Below, piece by piece: positions 50,509 through 58,487 of a stretch of 64,000 nt of DNA. The stretch is from Mycobacterium simulans (GTDB taxonomy: Bacteria > Actinomycetota > Actinomycetes > Mycobacteriales > Mycobacteriaceae). A program made the position numbers and the translations under genes. The notes below the pieces were generated by a model. The model was not told the origin of the DNA. It was given only the letters and a program-made list of their open reading frames with translations, and searched no databases. Location of the stretch: positions 453,373 through 517,372 of the forward strand of contig NZ_OCVX01000004.1 of assembly GCF_900232995.1 (NCBI RefSeq). Direction: 5' to 3'. The first letter of the stretch is position 1. Each line of letters begins with the position of its first letter.

Positions 50509-51141
50509 TTAGCCCTTGGTCCCGACAGTGATCAAATCGGAGATAAGCCAAGTCCAGGGCGGCCGTGGGATTCGGCGCTGATCGGTCACGGCGAACCCGG
50601 CGCCTTCGAACCACGCTCGCATCTCGGTAGGTGAGGCGTTGTGCTGGGGTTTCCACCGATTGGCCGCGGGTATCTGCAGCAGTGGCCGCTGCGTGCTCAG
50701 GGCCGTGATGGCCACCAGCCCACCGGGCGCCAGCACGCGATGGAACTCCCGTAGGGCTTCCGACTGGTGGAAAAAGTGAAACGCCGAGGTCGTCACGACG
50801 GCGTCGAGCGCCCCGTCGTCAAAGGGCAGCTGCTCGGCCGGGCATCGTATCCACTGCACCCGGGTGGATCTGGCGCGAGCCTGGTTGAGCATGCCTTCGG
50901 ACATATCGATGCCATAGATCGCTTCGGGATGCAGTTCCCGTTCGATCCGATCGCTGAGAATGCCGGTGCCACAAGCAATGTCGGCAATCTTGCGAGATTT
51001 GTGGGCGCGCAGCTGGGCAATCACCTCGTCGTGCGGAGGACGGTAAACCCGCTGCAAAAACGGCAAATCGTACGCCGGGGATACAAAGCTCCACAACCTG
51101 GTAACCGCGTTGTTGAGCCCGCGGCGTTGTGGTGCGGTCAC
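50509..51141 (-). CDS. Class I SAM-dependent methyltransferase (UbiE-like)
   Basis: 210 residues. SPAYDLPFLQRVYRPPHDEV precedes motif I IADIACGTGILSDRI; YGIDMSEGML and DAVVTTSAFHFFHQSEALREFHRVLAPGGLVAIT follow, the layout of UbiE/Methyltransf_11 proteins. C-terminal RPPWTWLISDLITVGTKG. Its start overlaps the stop of the next methyltransferase by 4 nt; the two are a coupled pair. The acceptor is unknown. Confidence 0.85.
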   Translation of the reverse strand: MTAPQRRGLNNAVTRLWSFVSPAYDLPFLQRVYRPPHDEVIAQLRAHKSRKIADIACGTGILSDRIERELHPEAIYGIDMSEGMLNQARARSTRVQWIRCPAEQLPFDDGALDAVVTTSAFHFFHQSEALREFHRVLAPGGLVAITALSTQRPLLQIPAANRWKPQHNASPTEMRAWFEGAGFAVTDQRRIPRPPWTWLISDLITVGTKG

Positions 51142-52082
51142 TCGCTCAGTGTAGAGGTGTAGTAAATGGTGTCGGCCATCGACACCGAGTCGTGAGTTTG
51201 CGGAAGCGCCCCAAGCCCGAAGTCGGACAGTAGCTCACTCATTTGCGTGCCGAATGACCGCCAACCCAGGCCTTCCAGATAAGCGGCAACGTCTTTGCGC
51301 TCACCCTCAAAGCCGAGCTCGCCCCAATCAAGCTCGAAGCCATGCTCGCGCCACTTGGCGGTAGACCTGCGCATCGCCTCACGCGCTCGTTCGGCGTCCT
51401 GTTGCGGCCTGCCTGGGATAGCTTCGACCGCCAGTCGGCTGCCCTCGGCGCTGAGCGCGGTGATGTTGTCCATCAACCGGTCCTGAGCATCTGGCGGCAA
51501 ATACCCCAGGAGGCCCTCGGCGATCCATGCGCTAGGCCGGCTCTTGTCGAAACCGGCGTCGATTAATGCCTGCGCCCAGTCGTGCCGCAGATCGATGGCG
51601 ACCGTACGCAATTCGGCTTTCGGGGCGACGCCCAGATTTTCCAGTGTGGTGGTCTTGAACGCGATCACCTGCGGCTGGTCAATCTCGAACACCGTCATGT
51701 CCGACGGCCACGCCAAACGGTAGGCGCGGGCATCCAGACCGGATGCCAGGATCACGGCCTGACGGACACCGGCGCGCGTCGCGCCCTCGAAGAACGAGTC
51801 GAAAAAGCGAGTGCGTGCGGCCATCGCGTCGGGCATATGCGCGAGCTTCCAGCCAGACTCGTCGTCGTCGACGTCAGCAGCGATCAGGTTGCCGGTGACC
51901 CATCGGGTGAAGAAGTCCACCCCGACAGCACGAACCAGTGGTTCGGCGAATTGGTCTTTGATCAAAGGGTTCTCGGCGTTGGTCGCGATCGCCCGGGCGG
52001 CGGCCACCATGGTCGCCGTGGCTCCCACGCTGGTTGCCAAATCCCAGGTGTCATTGTCTGTGCGAGGCACGCAGTTCTCCAA
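51138..52082 (-). CDS. S-adenosylmethionine-dependent methyltransferase, mycobacterial TIGR00027 family
   Basis: 314 residues. TWDLATSVGATATMVAAARA and PLIKDQFAEPLVRAVGVDFF are the signature opening of this large mycobacterial family of leucine-carboxyl-methyltransferase-like enzymes; VILASGLDARAYRL is the SAM-binding site and WIAEGLLGYLPP the later motif. Many copies exist per genome; substrates are mostly unknown. First gene of the pair with the UbiE-like enzyme. Confidence 0.93.
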   Translation of the reverse strand: MENCVPRTDNDTWDLATSVGATATMVAAARAIATNAENPLIKDQFAEPLVRAVGVDFFTRWVTGNLIAADVDDDESGWKLAHMPDAMAARTRFFDSFFEGATRAGVRQAVILASGLDARAYRLAWPSDMTVFEIDQPQVIAFKTTTLENLGVAPKAELRTVAIDLRHDWAQALIDAGFDKSRPSAWIAEGLLGYLPPDAQDRLMDNITALSAEGSRLAVEAIPGRPQQDAERAREAMRRSTAKWREHGFELDWGELGFEGERKDVAAYLEGLGWRSFGTQMSELLSDFGLGALPQTHDSVSMADTIYYTSTLSE

Positions 52083-52181
52083 TGCTGAACGGAAAGAATA
52101 CTTAGTCAGTTTAACAAATGTGCGGGCACGCGTCGCGTGAAACGCATCACCGGGAGGCAGGCAAATCCAGGACGCAGACGC

Positions 52182-52445
52182 CTAGTGGCGGCCCGGGCCG
52201 CCCGGCCCACCGGGTCCCCCAGGGCCGCCCGGTCCCCCGGGGCCACCGGGCCCGCCTGGTCCGCCGGGTCCATTTGCTGCCGGAAGCCAGAAGACGCATT
52301 CATTCAAGTCTGGGCTCCAGACCCAGCCCGGGGCGCAGTCGTCGTCGGCCCGGCTGATCGCCGGCGATGCCGGCCCCGTCACCGGTAGCCCTGCCAACAC
52401 CAGAGCGACCGTCCCGAGTGCGCAACGCCGTAGGGAATGGCTCAT
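52182..52445 (-). CDS. Small secreted protein with collagen-like Gly-Pro-Gly tail
   Basis: 87 residues. Signal peptide MSHSLRRCALGTVALVLAGL cut near SRA-D; then the short mature motif DDCAPGWVWSPDLNECVFW, which recurs in small secreted mycobacterial proteins and has two Cys for one disulfide. Residues 59-85 are nine uninterrupted GPG triplets (Pro every third residue), collagen-like, and the protein ends RH. Nothing is known of its role; the tail may form a polyproline/triple helix or simply reflect DNA slippage. Confidence 0.82.
   Translation of the reverse strand: MSHSLRRCALGTVALVLAGLPVTGPASPAISRADDDCAPGWVWSPDLNECVFWLPAANGPGGPGGPGGPGGPGGPGGPGGPGGPGRH
52188..52270. repeat. Codon-level repeat encoding nine Gly-Pro-Gly triplets
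   Basis: A run of GGN-CCN-GGN codons on the minus strand. Third bases vary, so selection at the protein level, not only slippage, may keep the pattern. Confidence 0.8.
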
Positions 52446-52779
52446 TCCGACCTCTCTGGTGTTGTCCGGCCAGCGACCGATCCATCAGATCCTTGTGTAG
52501 CAGGTAATCGCGAACCCGGAGCAAGAACGGCGCAAGCCGACCACCGCACGCGGTACGTAGCCCGGTGCGCAGATCGATTCGAACGGCGCGAGGCCACGAT
52601 CGGCCGCGCTGATACCGTCACCGCATTATCGGATCGAGACCCGCCTGGACAACTGCGGGGCCATGTCCGCTGCGCCGTGCTGACCCTGCCCGGGGCGGAG
52701 TTCAGGCGCCTTGAGAATCTTGCAAGGCCGGTATCGGATGCTGGAGATCTAGAACCACAGCCGTTAAGGAGATTTGATC
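52446..52779. other. Intergenic stretch without a gene
   Basis: 334 nt between the divergent collagen-like and lipoprotein genes. No frame here looks coding on either strand, although one plus-strand frame stays open through it. The right end carries the lipoprotein Shine-Dalgarno (AAGGAG at 52766-52771). I see no other structure. Confidence 0.5.
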
Positions 52780-53475
52780 GTGCCCTACGCCGGTGGCGCT
52801 TTATGGGGATGCGTGCTCGCTTTGTGTCTCGCGCTTTCCGGATGCAGCACTGTTGTCACTGGCACCGCCAAGCCCGCGACGGGCAGTGTGGCACCCACTG
52901 GCCCCATCCGGCCTGCGCAACTGGAGGACCTCTTGATGCCATCGTCGTGGCTCGCGGTGGTGCCCGACCGACCACTGGTCGAAGACGACATGCAATCCGC
53001 GCTATTCGTAGGAGCCGATCCTGCCGAGTGCCACGGCGCCGCGGCCTTTGGCCGCTACCCACTGTTGCCAACGGACTACACCGGCCGAGAAGCCCGTACC
53101 CAGCAGGACCACCTGACGAACCAGCACCAGCTGCTGGAGGTGTCAGCCACCTATCCAAGCAACTTCGACGCCGCCGGCTTTCTCGACTCGGTTCGCAAGA
53201 CCGTATCCGGCTGCCAGCGCCCGGTCACCGCATGGGGCGACGACCGACGCAAGATGACCGTAGTCCCAGGCACGTTAGTCCCGAGCTCGCCGGAGGTTGC
53301 CCGGTGGACGACGAGCCTTGCTGGCCAACAATGGATTTGCGAGTTCGCGGTCATCGCGAAGGCCAATGTGGTCGCCGAGATCGTCACCTGTTCCGCGGAC
53401 CGTTCCGTCGACATCCAGGAGTTGGTTGCCAAGCGGCTCAACAAGATTGAGGAGCTGCTCAAATCAACGGCGTGA
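52780..53475 (+). CDS. Lipoprotein with PknH-type extracellular sensor domain
   Basis: 231 residues from the GTG at 52780 (AAGGAG 8 nt before; a TTG at 52774 is too close). Lipobox LALSGC, then TVVTGTAKP. The rest follows the PknH_C/LppR-LpqQ-like sensor fold: LLMPSSWLAVVPDRPLVEDD, DPAECHGAAAFGRYP, SGCQRPVTAWGDDRRK, QQWICEFAVIAKANVVAEIVTCS. Three to four Cys form the disulfides seen in PknH. It may be an orphan sensor/lipoprotein domain. Overlaps the convergent methyltransferase by 17 nt. Confidence 0.83.
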   Translation: MPYAGGALWGCVLALCLALSGCSTVVTGTAKPATGSVAPTGPIRPAQLEDLLMPSSWLAVVPDRPLVEDDMQSALFVGADPAECHGAAAFGRYPLLPTDYTGREARTQQDHLTNQHQLLEVSATYPSNFDAAGFLDSVRKTVSGCQRPVTAWGDDRRKMTVVPGTLVPSSPEVARWTTSLAGQQWICEFAVIAKANVVAEIVTCSADRSVDIQELVAKRLNKIEELLKSTA

Positions 53476-54304
53476 CTGAAAGACTTGACATTCGATCGTG
53501 CCTGGTTGCGCCTGGACGGGAGAACAGGACAGTAAGCGATGGCGGGCCAAGCCGCGTCTGCAAGGACTGGATATCGATCCGCATCGCCGGATCGGCCGCG
53601 CGGCCAAGTGCCTCGAACGCCGACGCGCTGTAGGCGCGCAGCGCGCTGATGAAGGCGTCGTGCATGCCCGGCCAGACCCATGACCACGGCAACAGCACCA
53701 AGAGCATCGGCAGCCTCACGATCGGAAACAGCAACAGCGCCAGCGGATTCTGCCGCTTGAGGTCGATAACTAGAAAACGCCGCCCGACGCGGGTGGCCTC
53801 CGCGATCGCACGGCATGCGACCGCCGGCCGCAGATGGTGAAACGCCTTAGCGAAGACCACCAAGTCGAAGCTATGGTCCTCGGCATCGATCGCGGTGGCA
53901 TCGATCACCTCGGTGCGCGCCCGCGGATTGGTTCCCAACTCCCCTTGAGCGATATTGGCCACCGAGGTCGGATCTAGATCACTGACCGTGACTGTCGCCG
54001 TCGGGTGCAACTCGAGGATTTTCGCCGAGAGCTTGCCGTGGCCTGCACCCAGTTCCAGGATCCGCGGATGGGAGATGTCACAAACCGCTTCCAGGGTTAT
54101 CTGGGCGTGGTGTTGGTGCTGATTTGTCGCAGTGCCCAACCGGTCGAGCATCCCAATGACTTTCTGCTTGATCCCATCGGGTATGTCGTCACGATCGAGA
54201 TACTCGAGCGCCTCGGTCTGGAATCGACGATCCAGCCAGGAAGCGTTAGGTCCGCCCCTCGGCATGGCGGCAATCGCGTGCTCTCGCATGTCCGCCGGAC
54301 CCAT
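53459..54304 (-). CDS. Class I SAM-dependent methyltransferase
   Basis: 281 residues from the ATG at 54304, preceded by AAGGAG and 7 nt; earlier starts lack a site. Motif I ILELGAGHGKLSAKIL, VSDLDPTSV, and DLVVFAKAFHHLRPAVA. A hydrophobic segment (LLLFPIVRLPMLLVLLPW) follows the catalytic core and could anchor it to the membrane. Substrate unknown. Confidence 0.83.
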   Translation of the reverse strand: MGPADMREHAIAAMPRGGPNASWLDRRFQTEALEYLDRDDIPDGIKQKVIGMLDRLGTATNQHQHHAQITLEAVCDISHPRILELGAGHGKLSAKILELHPTATVTVSDLDPTSVANIAQGELGTNPRARTEVIDATAIDAEDHSFDLVVFAKAFHHLRPAVACRAIAEATRVGRRFLVIDLKRQNPLALLLFPIVRLPMLLVLLPWSWVWPGMHDAFISALRAYSASAFEALGRAADPAMRIDIQSLQTRLGPPSLTVLFSRPGATRHDRMSSLSVTPLI

Positions 54305-54677
54305 CGCGGCTCTCCTTATTGCGCGTGGATGGTGTTGTTCCGCCAATGTGCTGAAGATGTGCTGAAGGCACCGCGCGTCCATGGGTGCGGACCACAGCCA
54401 GACACTATGCCGGGCCAACTTCGGCGTCTAGAAGAAGGTTATGAAGGTATTCTTGCGATCAGCGCAAGGAAAACGCGGGGAGCGGGGTTCCGTAACTCGT
54501 CTCAGGTGTCCATGTGCGCTGTCGGCGGCGGGGTCGGATTGACCCTGTCTTTCCCGGCTAGGCCAGTGCCCTTGGCCACCGTTACCGTCGGCTACACGTG
54601 TTCCGCCGATCCCGCCGGGCCTCGCAGGCGCCCGCCAAGTGGGCGACCCCAGCGCGCCGCTGGGAACCGCAGCAGCC
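54305..54677. other. Intergenic stretch without a gene
   Basis: 373 nt between two minus-strand genes. No frame has a plausible protein, and I see no repeat or palindrome of note. It should hold the methyltransferase promoter and the LysR 3' end. Confidence 0.5.
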
Positions 54678-55565
54678 TCATTCAGGCATCCCATATGCCG
54701 CGATTGCGGTATCGCGGAACGCAGCAGCGGAGGGCGGCAGGAACCTGTTGCTCATCCAACCAATGGCGATGGGTCTGGCCAATTCCTTGTCGTCGATCGG
54801 GATTTCGGCGATATCGGGTTGCGGTGTGGCCGACCGAGGCAAAACGCCCACACCCAAGCGCGCGCTTATCAAGCCGCGCAATGTAGGAACGGCACTTCCC
54901 TCGAACGCGATCGTCGGCGTCATGGAGTGGCGCGCGCAAGCGTCGTCGAAAATCCGGCGGATCGCATTATCACGATCAAGGGCAACAAACGGTTGACCGG
55001 CGAGTTCTTCAAATCCGATCACCTTTCGTTTAGCTAGCGGGTGATCTCGGTCGACCACGGCATATAGCTGCAGATCAAACAGGTGATGCCACTTCACGCC
55101 AGGCCACTCATCAAATGTCATGGGATAACACATGCACAGATCGATCGCACCGGTAGCCAGGTCACTCAGCAGCGAGGGTCCGGCCGCCTGGCGCAGTTCG
55201 AAACGTGCTCCGGGATAACGGTCGTGATGGCGGCGGATCAGCCTGGGCACCGTGGCTACGCCCAGTGTGTTGAGAAACCCCAGCGCCACCGTCCCCGCGT
55301 CGACGCCCGCGAGTTCGCGAACAGCGACGACCGCTGTCTCAAGACCCCGTCGAGTCGCGAGACTGGCCCGTAAAAACGCCTTCCCGAACCGGTTGAGCTC
55401 GTTGGCCCGACCACGCCGAGTGAACAGCTCCACCCCGATCTCGGACTCCAACATGGCGACGGCCCGGCTCACCGCCGATTGCGAAACCGCCAGTTGCTCA
55501 GCAGCCTCGCGCAGCGTCCCGCACTCGGCGACCATTTGGAAATAACGCAGTTGATAGAGCTCCAT
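54678..55565 (-). CDS. LysR-family regulator, copy A
   Basis: 295 residues from the ATG at 55565 (MELYQLRYF). Winged helix-turn-helix: GTLREAAEQLAVSQSAVSRAVAMLESEIGVELFTRRGR. The effector domain follows, with GTVALGFLNTLGVATVPRLI and DLCMCYPMTFDEWPG. It resembles M. tuberculosis Rv2282c in its opening. Copy B at 61297 is nearly the same protein in opposite orientation. Between them lie a TetR gene, a hydrolase and a kinase. The ligand and targets are unknown. Confidence 0.9.
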   Translation of the reverse strand: MELYQLRYFQMVAECGTLREAAEQLAVSQSAVSRAVAMLESEIGVELFTRRGRANELNRFGKAFLRASLATRRGLETAVVAVRELAGVDAGTVALGFLNTLGVATVPRLIRRHHDRYPGARFELRQAAGPSLLSDLATGAIDLCMCYPMTFDEWPGVKWHHLFDLQLYAVVDRDHPLAKRKVIGFEELAGQPFVALDRDNAIRRIFDDACARHSMTPTIAFEGSAVPTLRGLISARLGVGVLPRSATPQPDIAEIPIDDKELARPIAIGWMSNRFLPPSAAAFRDTAIAAYGMPE

Positions 55566-55578
55566 GAGAGCGCATAAT

Positions 55579-55597
55579 ACTTGCGACCTACACAAGT
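55579..55597. promoter_or_regulatory. LysR-type box candidate
   Basis: ACTTG-N9-CAAGT, an imperfect-centre inverted repeat of the T-N11-A class, 14-32 nt upstream of the LysR start, where autoregulatory LysR boxes often sit. Not tested. Confidence 0.35.
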
Positions 55598-55932
55598 GTT
55601 TAGGCCTATTTTTCTATTAGGCGCGAAGTGTGGCTGTGCAGCATAACTAGTTCGGTCTCGTAGCTGCCGGAGAAGGCTAGACGACGTGGCAATTAGCTGC
55701 ACCGCCGGCAGAATCTAACTGCAGGCAGTGGCGGTGCCGGCGAGGCCGCGGCCGTAGCCAGCAGTCCCTGCGAATGCGTGCTGCGTCAAGTAGAAATTTT
55801 TGAATAAACTATTGCGCGAGGTGAAAGCATCGTAGATTGCGGCGGCAAATCGGCGCCCCACGGCTTTACGACAAATTGCGTCCGGCGCAGAAAGTTGTTG
55901 TGAACCTCGTGCCGCGCGGGCGCAGGCTGGCT
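55598..55932. other. Intergenic stretch without a gene
   Basis: 335 nt, with a few AT-rich runs (near 55610 and 55790-55815), between two minus-strand genes. No coding frame is convincing. Probably holds the LysR promoter on the left side; nothing else recognised. Confidence 0.5.
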
Positions 55933-56556
55933 CTAGAGGATCGCCGCCCGAAGCGTTTTTGCGATCCAGGCCTCAAAGCGCTCGAGTGTGTAGTTGGCGC
56001 CCGACACCATGAGTTCGTAGGATTCCGGGCTGGCGATGGCCCATGCGGTATCGACCGCATCGCGTCGGGGAATCCGTATCGCATCGTCTGGAATCGTGGC
56101 GAGCATCGCGTCAAATGTCGTCCGCCGCAGCGCCTGGAGCTGTTGCCATTCTTCTGCGATGGCGCTGTCGACCGCGGCTCCGTCGCGGTAAGCCCGCCAC
56201 GCGATCGCAGAGCGTTGGGCCACGCTGCAAAACAGTTTGGCAATCTGTGCGAGCGTTTCCGCCGGGGTATCGGAACGCAGTTGGGAAGCGAAGTGCTCTC
56301 CCGACGGCGATGCGTCGGGCGCCAGCGTGCTCTCCAGGTACGCACGCAACAACGCACGTTTGCTACCCCACGCCAGGTAAAGCGTTTGCACGGTAACCCC
56401 GGCACCTTCGGCAATCCGATTCACCGTCGCGGGGACATACCCGACGCGAGCGAACTCCTCAGCGGCAGCCGCCAGCAGCAGCCGTCGGGTCTCTGCACGC
56501 GAAGCCGCCCCCGCTTCGCGTAACCGGGTCGTGTTCCGTGGCGACTTACTTCCCAC
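55933..56556 (-). CDS. TetR-family regulator
   Basis: 207 residues. N-terminal helix-turn-helix EFARVGYVPATVNRIAEGAGVTVQTLYLAWGSKRALLRAYLE, typical. The C-terminal domain is helical with no ligand motif I know. Divergent from the CocE-like hydrolase with 82 nt between starts, an AT-rich spacer that should contain its operator; I see no perfect palindrome there. It probably regulates the hydrolase. Confidence 0.88.
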   Translation of the reverse strand: MGSKSPRNTTRLREAGAASRAETRRLLLAAAAEEFARVGYVPATVNRIAEGAGVTVQTLYLAWGSKRALLRAYLESTLAPDASPSGEHFASQLRSDTPAETLAQIAKLFCSVAQRSAIAWRAYRDGAAVDSAIAEEWQQLQALRRTTFDAMLATIPDDAIRIPRRDAVDTAWAIASPESYELMVSGANYTLERFEAWIAKTLRAAIL

Positions 56557-56638
56557 GAGCGGCAGCTTACCCGATCGTGCTTTAGTGCTACTCTAACGTA
56601 ATTTAATACCACTCAAGTCAGAACATCCAGGAGGGATC

Positions 56639-58348
56639 GTGACAACGCAATACCCCAGCTACGACCGTCCCTGGATGCGGGCCGGCGCCGCAGCGTACGC
56701 GTTCGCCAGACTTCGCCGTGCCCTTCGTCCGCCCGTGCGCGTGTCGGCAGCCCCGGACGATCTCCTGGTGGATCGCAACGTCGCCGTGTGTATGCGCGAC
56801 GGTGTCGTGCTCCGGGTCAACGTCTATCGGCCGCAGGGCACGGGCCCGTTTCCCGTCATCCTTTCGGCGCACCCATATGGCAAAGACAAGCTGCCCAAGC
56901 GCAAGTGGGGACGGTGGAGCTTCAGCCCGCAATTTCGCATTTTGCGCCAGCCCGGTCCGCTCCAATTTTCGAGCGAGACCACTTGGGAAGCGCCCGACCC
57001 GGTCTGGTGGCTGGCGCACGGATACGTCGTCATCAACGCCGATCTGCGTGGCGCCGGTACCTCGGATGGTGCCGGCGCATTGCTGTCCGACCAAGAGGGC
57101 CGTGATGTCTACGACCTCATCGAATGGGCCGGTGCGCAGCCGTGGTCCAACGGCAGGGTCGGAATGCTAGGGGTGTCCTATCTGGCGATGTCACAGTTCA
57201 AGGCCGCCGCGCTACATCCACCCAGCCTCAATGCCATCTGTCCCTGGGAGGGCCTCACCGATGCCTACCGGGACATGTTCGCTCCAGGCGGAATCGTCGA
57301 GAACGGCTTCTCGCGCATCTGGCAGGCGGGCGTCAAACGGGGCATGCGTACCACCGAAGACATTGGCGCTCAACGCAAAGCGCACCCGTTGCGAGATCAA
57401 TGGTGGCAATCCCTGGTGCCAGACCTTGCCAGCATCGAGGTTCCGATGCTCGTCTGTGCGAGCTTCTCCGATAACAACCTGCACAGCCGCGGCTCCTTCC
57501 GCGCCTTCGAACAGGTCGGCTCGACAGCCAAATTCATGTACACACACCGTGGCGGGAAATGGGCGACGTTCTACAGCGACGACGCCCGCCGGGCTCAGCT
57601 CGCATTCTTCGACCGTTATCTCAAACAACTGGATGTTCCCAAACTCCCACCGGTCCGGCTCGAGGTGCGTGAGCGGCGCGACGTCATCGCCGAGGTACGT
57701 ACCGAGCAGCAATGGCCACCGAAAGACATCCGTTGGCGCAATCTCTACCTGGCCGACAACGGGATACTCGGAACCGCGCCAGCGACAGTCGACGGATCGG
57801 TCACCTTCCACACCCGTCGGCGAGCCGCGGCGTTCACCTTTCCCGTGCCCCGTGATCTCGAACTCACCGGCCCGATGAACGTATCGCTCTGGGTGTCGGT
57901 CGACAGAGCCGACGATGTCGAACTGTTTGTGGGTGTGGAGAAATGGGTTGGTAAGCAATGGGTTTCGTTCGAGGGCTCGTACGGCTTTGGCCGGGACCGG
58001 GTCACGACGGGATGGCAACGCGCGTCGCTACGCGAAATCGATACCGAGCAATCCACCGCGTACGAACCGGTACACACTTTCCAGCGGCGCCAACCCCTAT
58101 CACCCGGTGAAATCGTCCAGGTGGAGGTTGCCCTAGGCCCGTCGGCCACCGCCTTTCATGCTGGCGACCGCATCCGCCTCCTCATCGCGGGTCGGTGGCT
58201 TGCGCCCCGCAACCCCCTATACGGCTCCTTTCCCGCCTCATACGAGCAGTCCCCGCCGGCACGATGCACGCTGTACTGGGGGCCAGACCGGCCAGCGCGG
58301 CTGCGAGTGCCTGAGATCCCGACACGACCCCGGCTCAATCGGATGTGA
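56639..58348 (+). CDS. CocE/NonD-family serine hydrolase
   Basis: 569 residues from a GTG with AGGAGGG 5 nt before. Alpha/beta hydrolase part: VVLRVNVYRPQGTGPFPVIL, INADLRGAGTSDG, nucleophile elbow GMLGVSYLAMSQ (Ser180), and the acid/His region ahead of YTHRGGKWATFYSD. The C-terminal half is the jelly-roll (X-Pro dipeptidyl-peptidase C-terminal) domain (PLSPGEIVQVEVALGPSATAFHAGDRIRLLIAGRW). It hydrolyses an ester or acyl amide. TetR-controlled by position. Confidence 0.9.
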   Translation: MTTQYPSYDRPWMRAGAAAYAFARLRRALRPPVRVSAAPDDLLVDRNVAVCMRDGVVLRVNVYRPQGTGPFPVILSAHPYGKDKLPKRKWGRWSFSPQFRILRQPGPLQFSSETTWEAPDPVWWLAHGYVVINADLRGAGTSDGAGALLSDQEGRDVYDLIEWAGAQPWSNGRVGMLGVSYLAMSQFKAAALHPPSLNAICPWEGLTDAYRDMFAPGGIVENGFSRIWQAGVKRGMRTTEDIGAQRKAHPLRDQWWQSLVPDLASIEVPMLVCASFSDNNLHSRGSFRAFEQVGSTAKFMYTHRGGKWATFYSDDARRAQLAFFDRYLKQLDVPKLPPVRLEVRERRDVIAEVRTEQQWPPKDIRWRNLYLADNGILGTAPATVDGSVTFHTRRRAAAFTFPVPRDLELTGPMNVSLWVSVDRADDVELFVGVEKWVGKQWVSFEGSYGFGRDRVTTGWQRASLREIDTEQSTAYEPVHTFQRRQPLSPGEIVQVEVALGPSATAFHAGDRIRLLIAGRWLAPRNPLYGSFPASYEQSPPARCTLYWGPDRPARLRVPEIPTRPRLNRM

Positions 58349-58487
58349 ATCCCGGGCTTTGAATGTGACTCCTGGGCGCGCAGGGCGGCTCAGATCCCGC
58401 CCTACACGAACACTGAAAGTCCTGATTTCACAATCGATTCCACGGCTCAGGTCAGCCCGGTGCAACACTAGCCGGCTACCCCACTGC

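Noticed and set aside
52437..53450. Plus-strand 337-residue frame through the intergenic region and the lipoprotein
   Set aside because: Overlaps the lipoprotein gene, which has a lipobox and Shine-Dalgarno; the frame is Arg-rich without motif.
56557..56638. Possible TetR operator between tetR and the CocE-like gene
   Set aside because: AT-rich, but only weak AGTG/CACT symmetry; no perfect palindrome, so not listed as a site.
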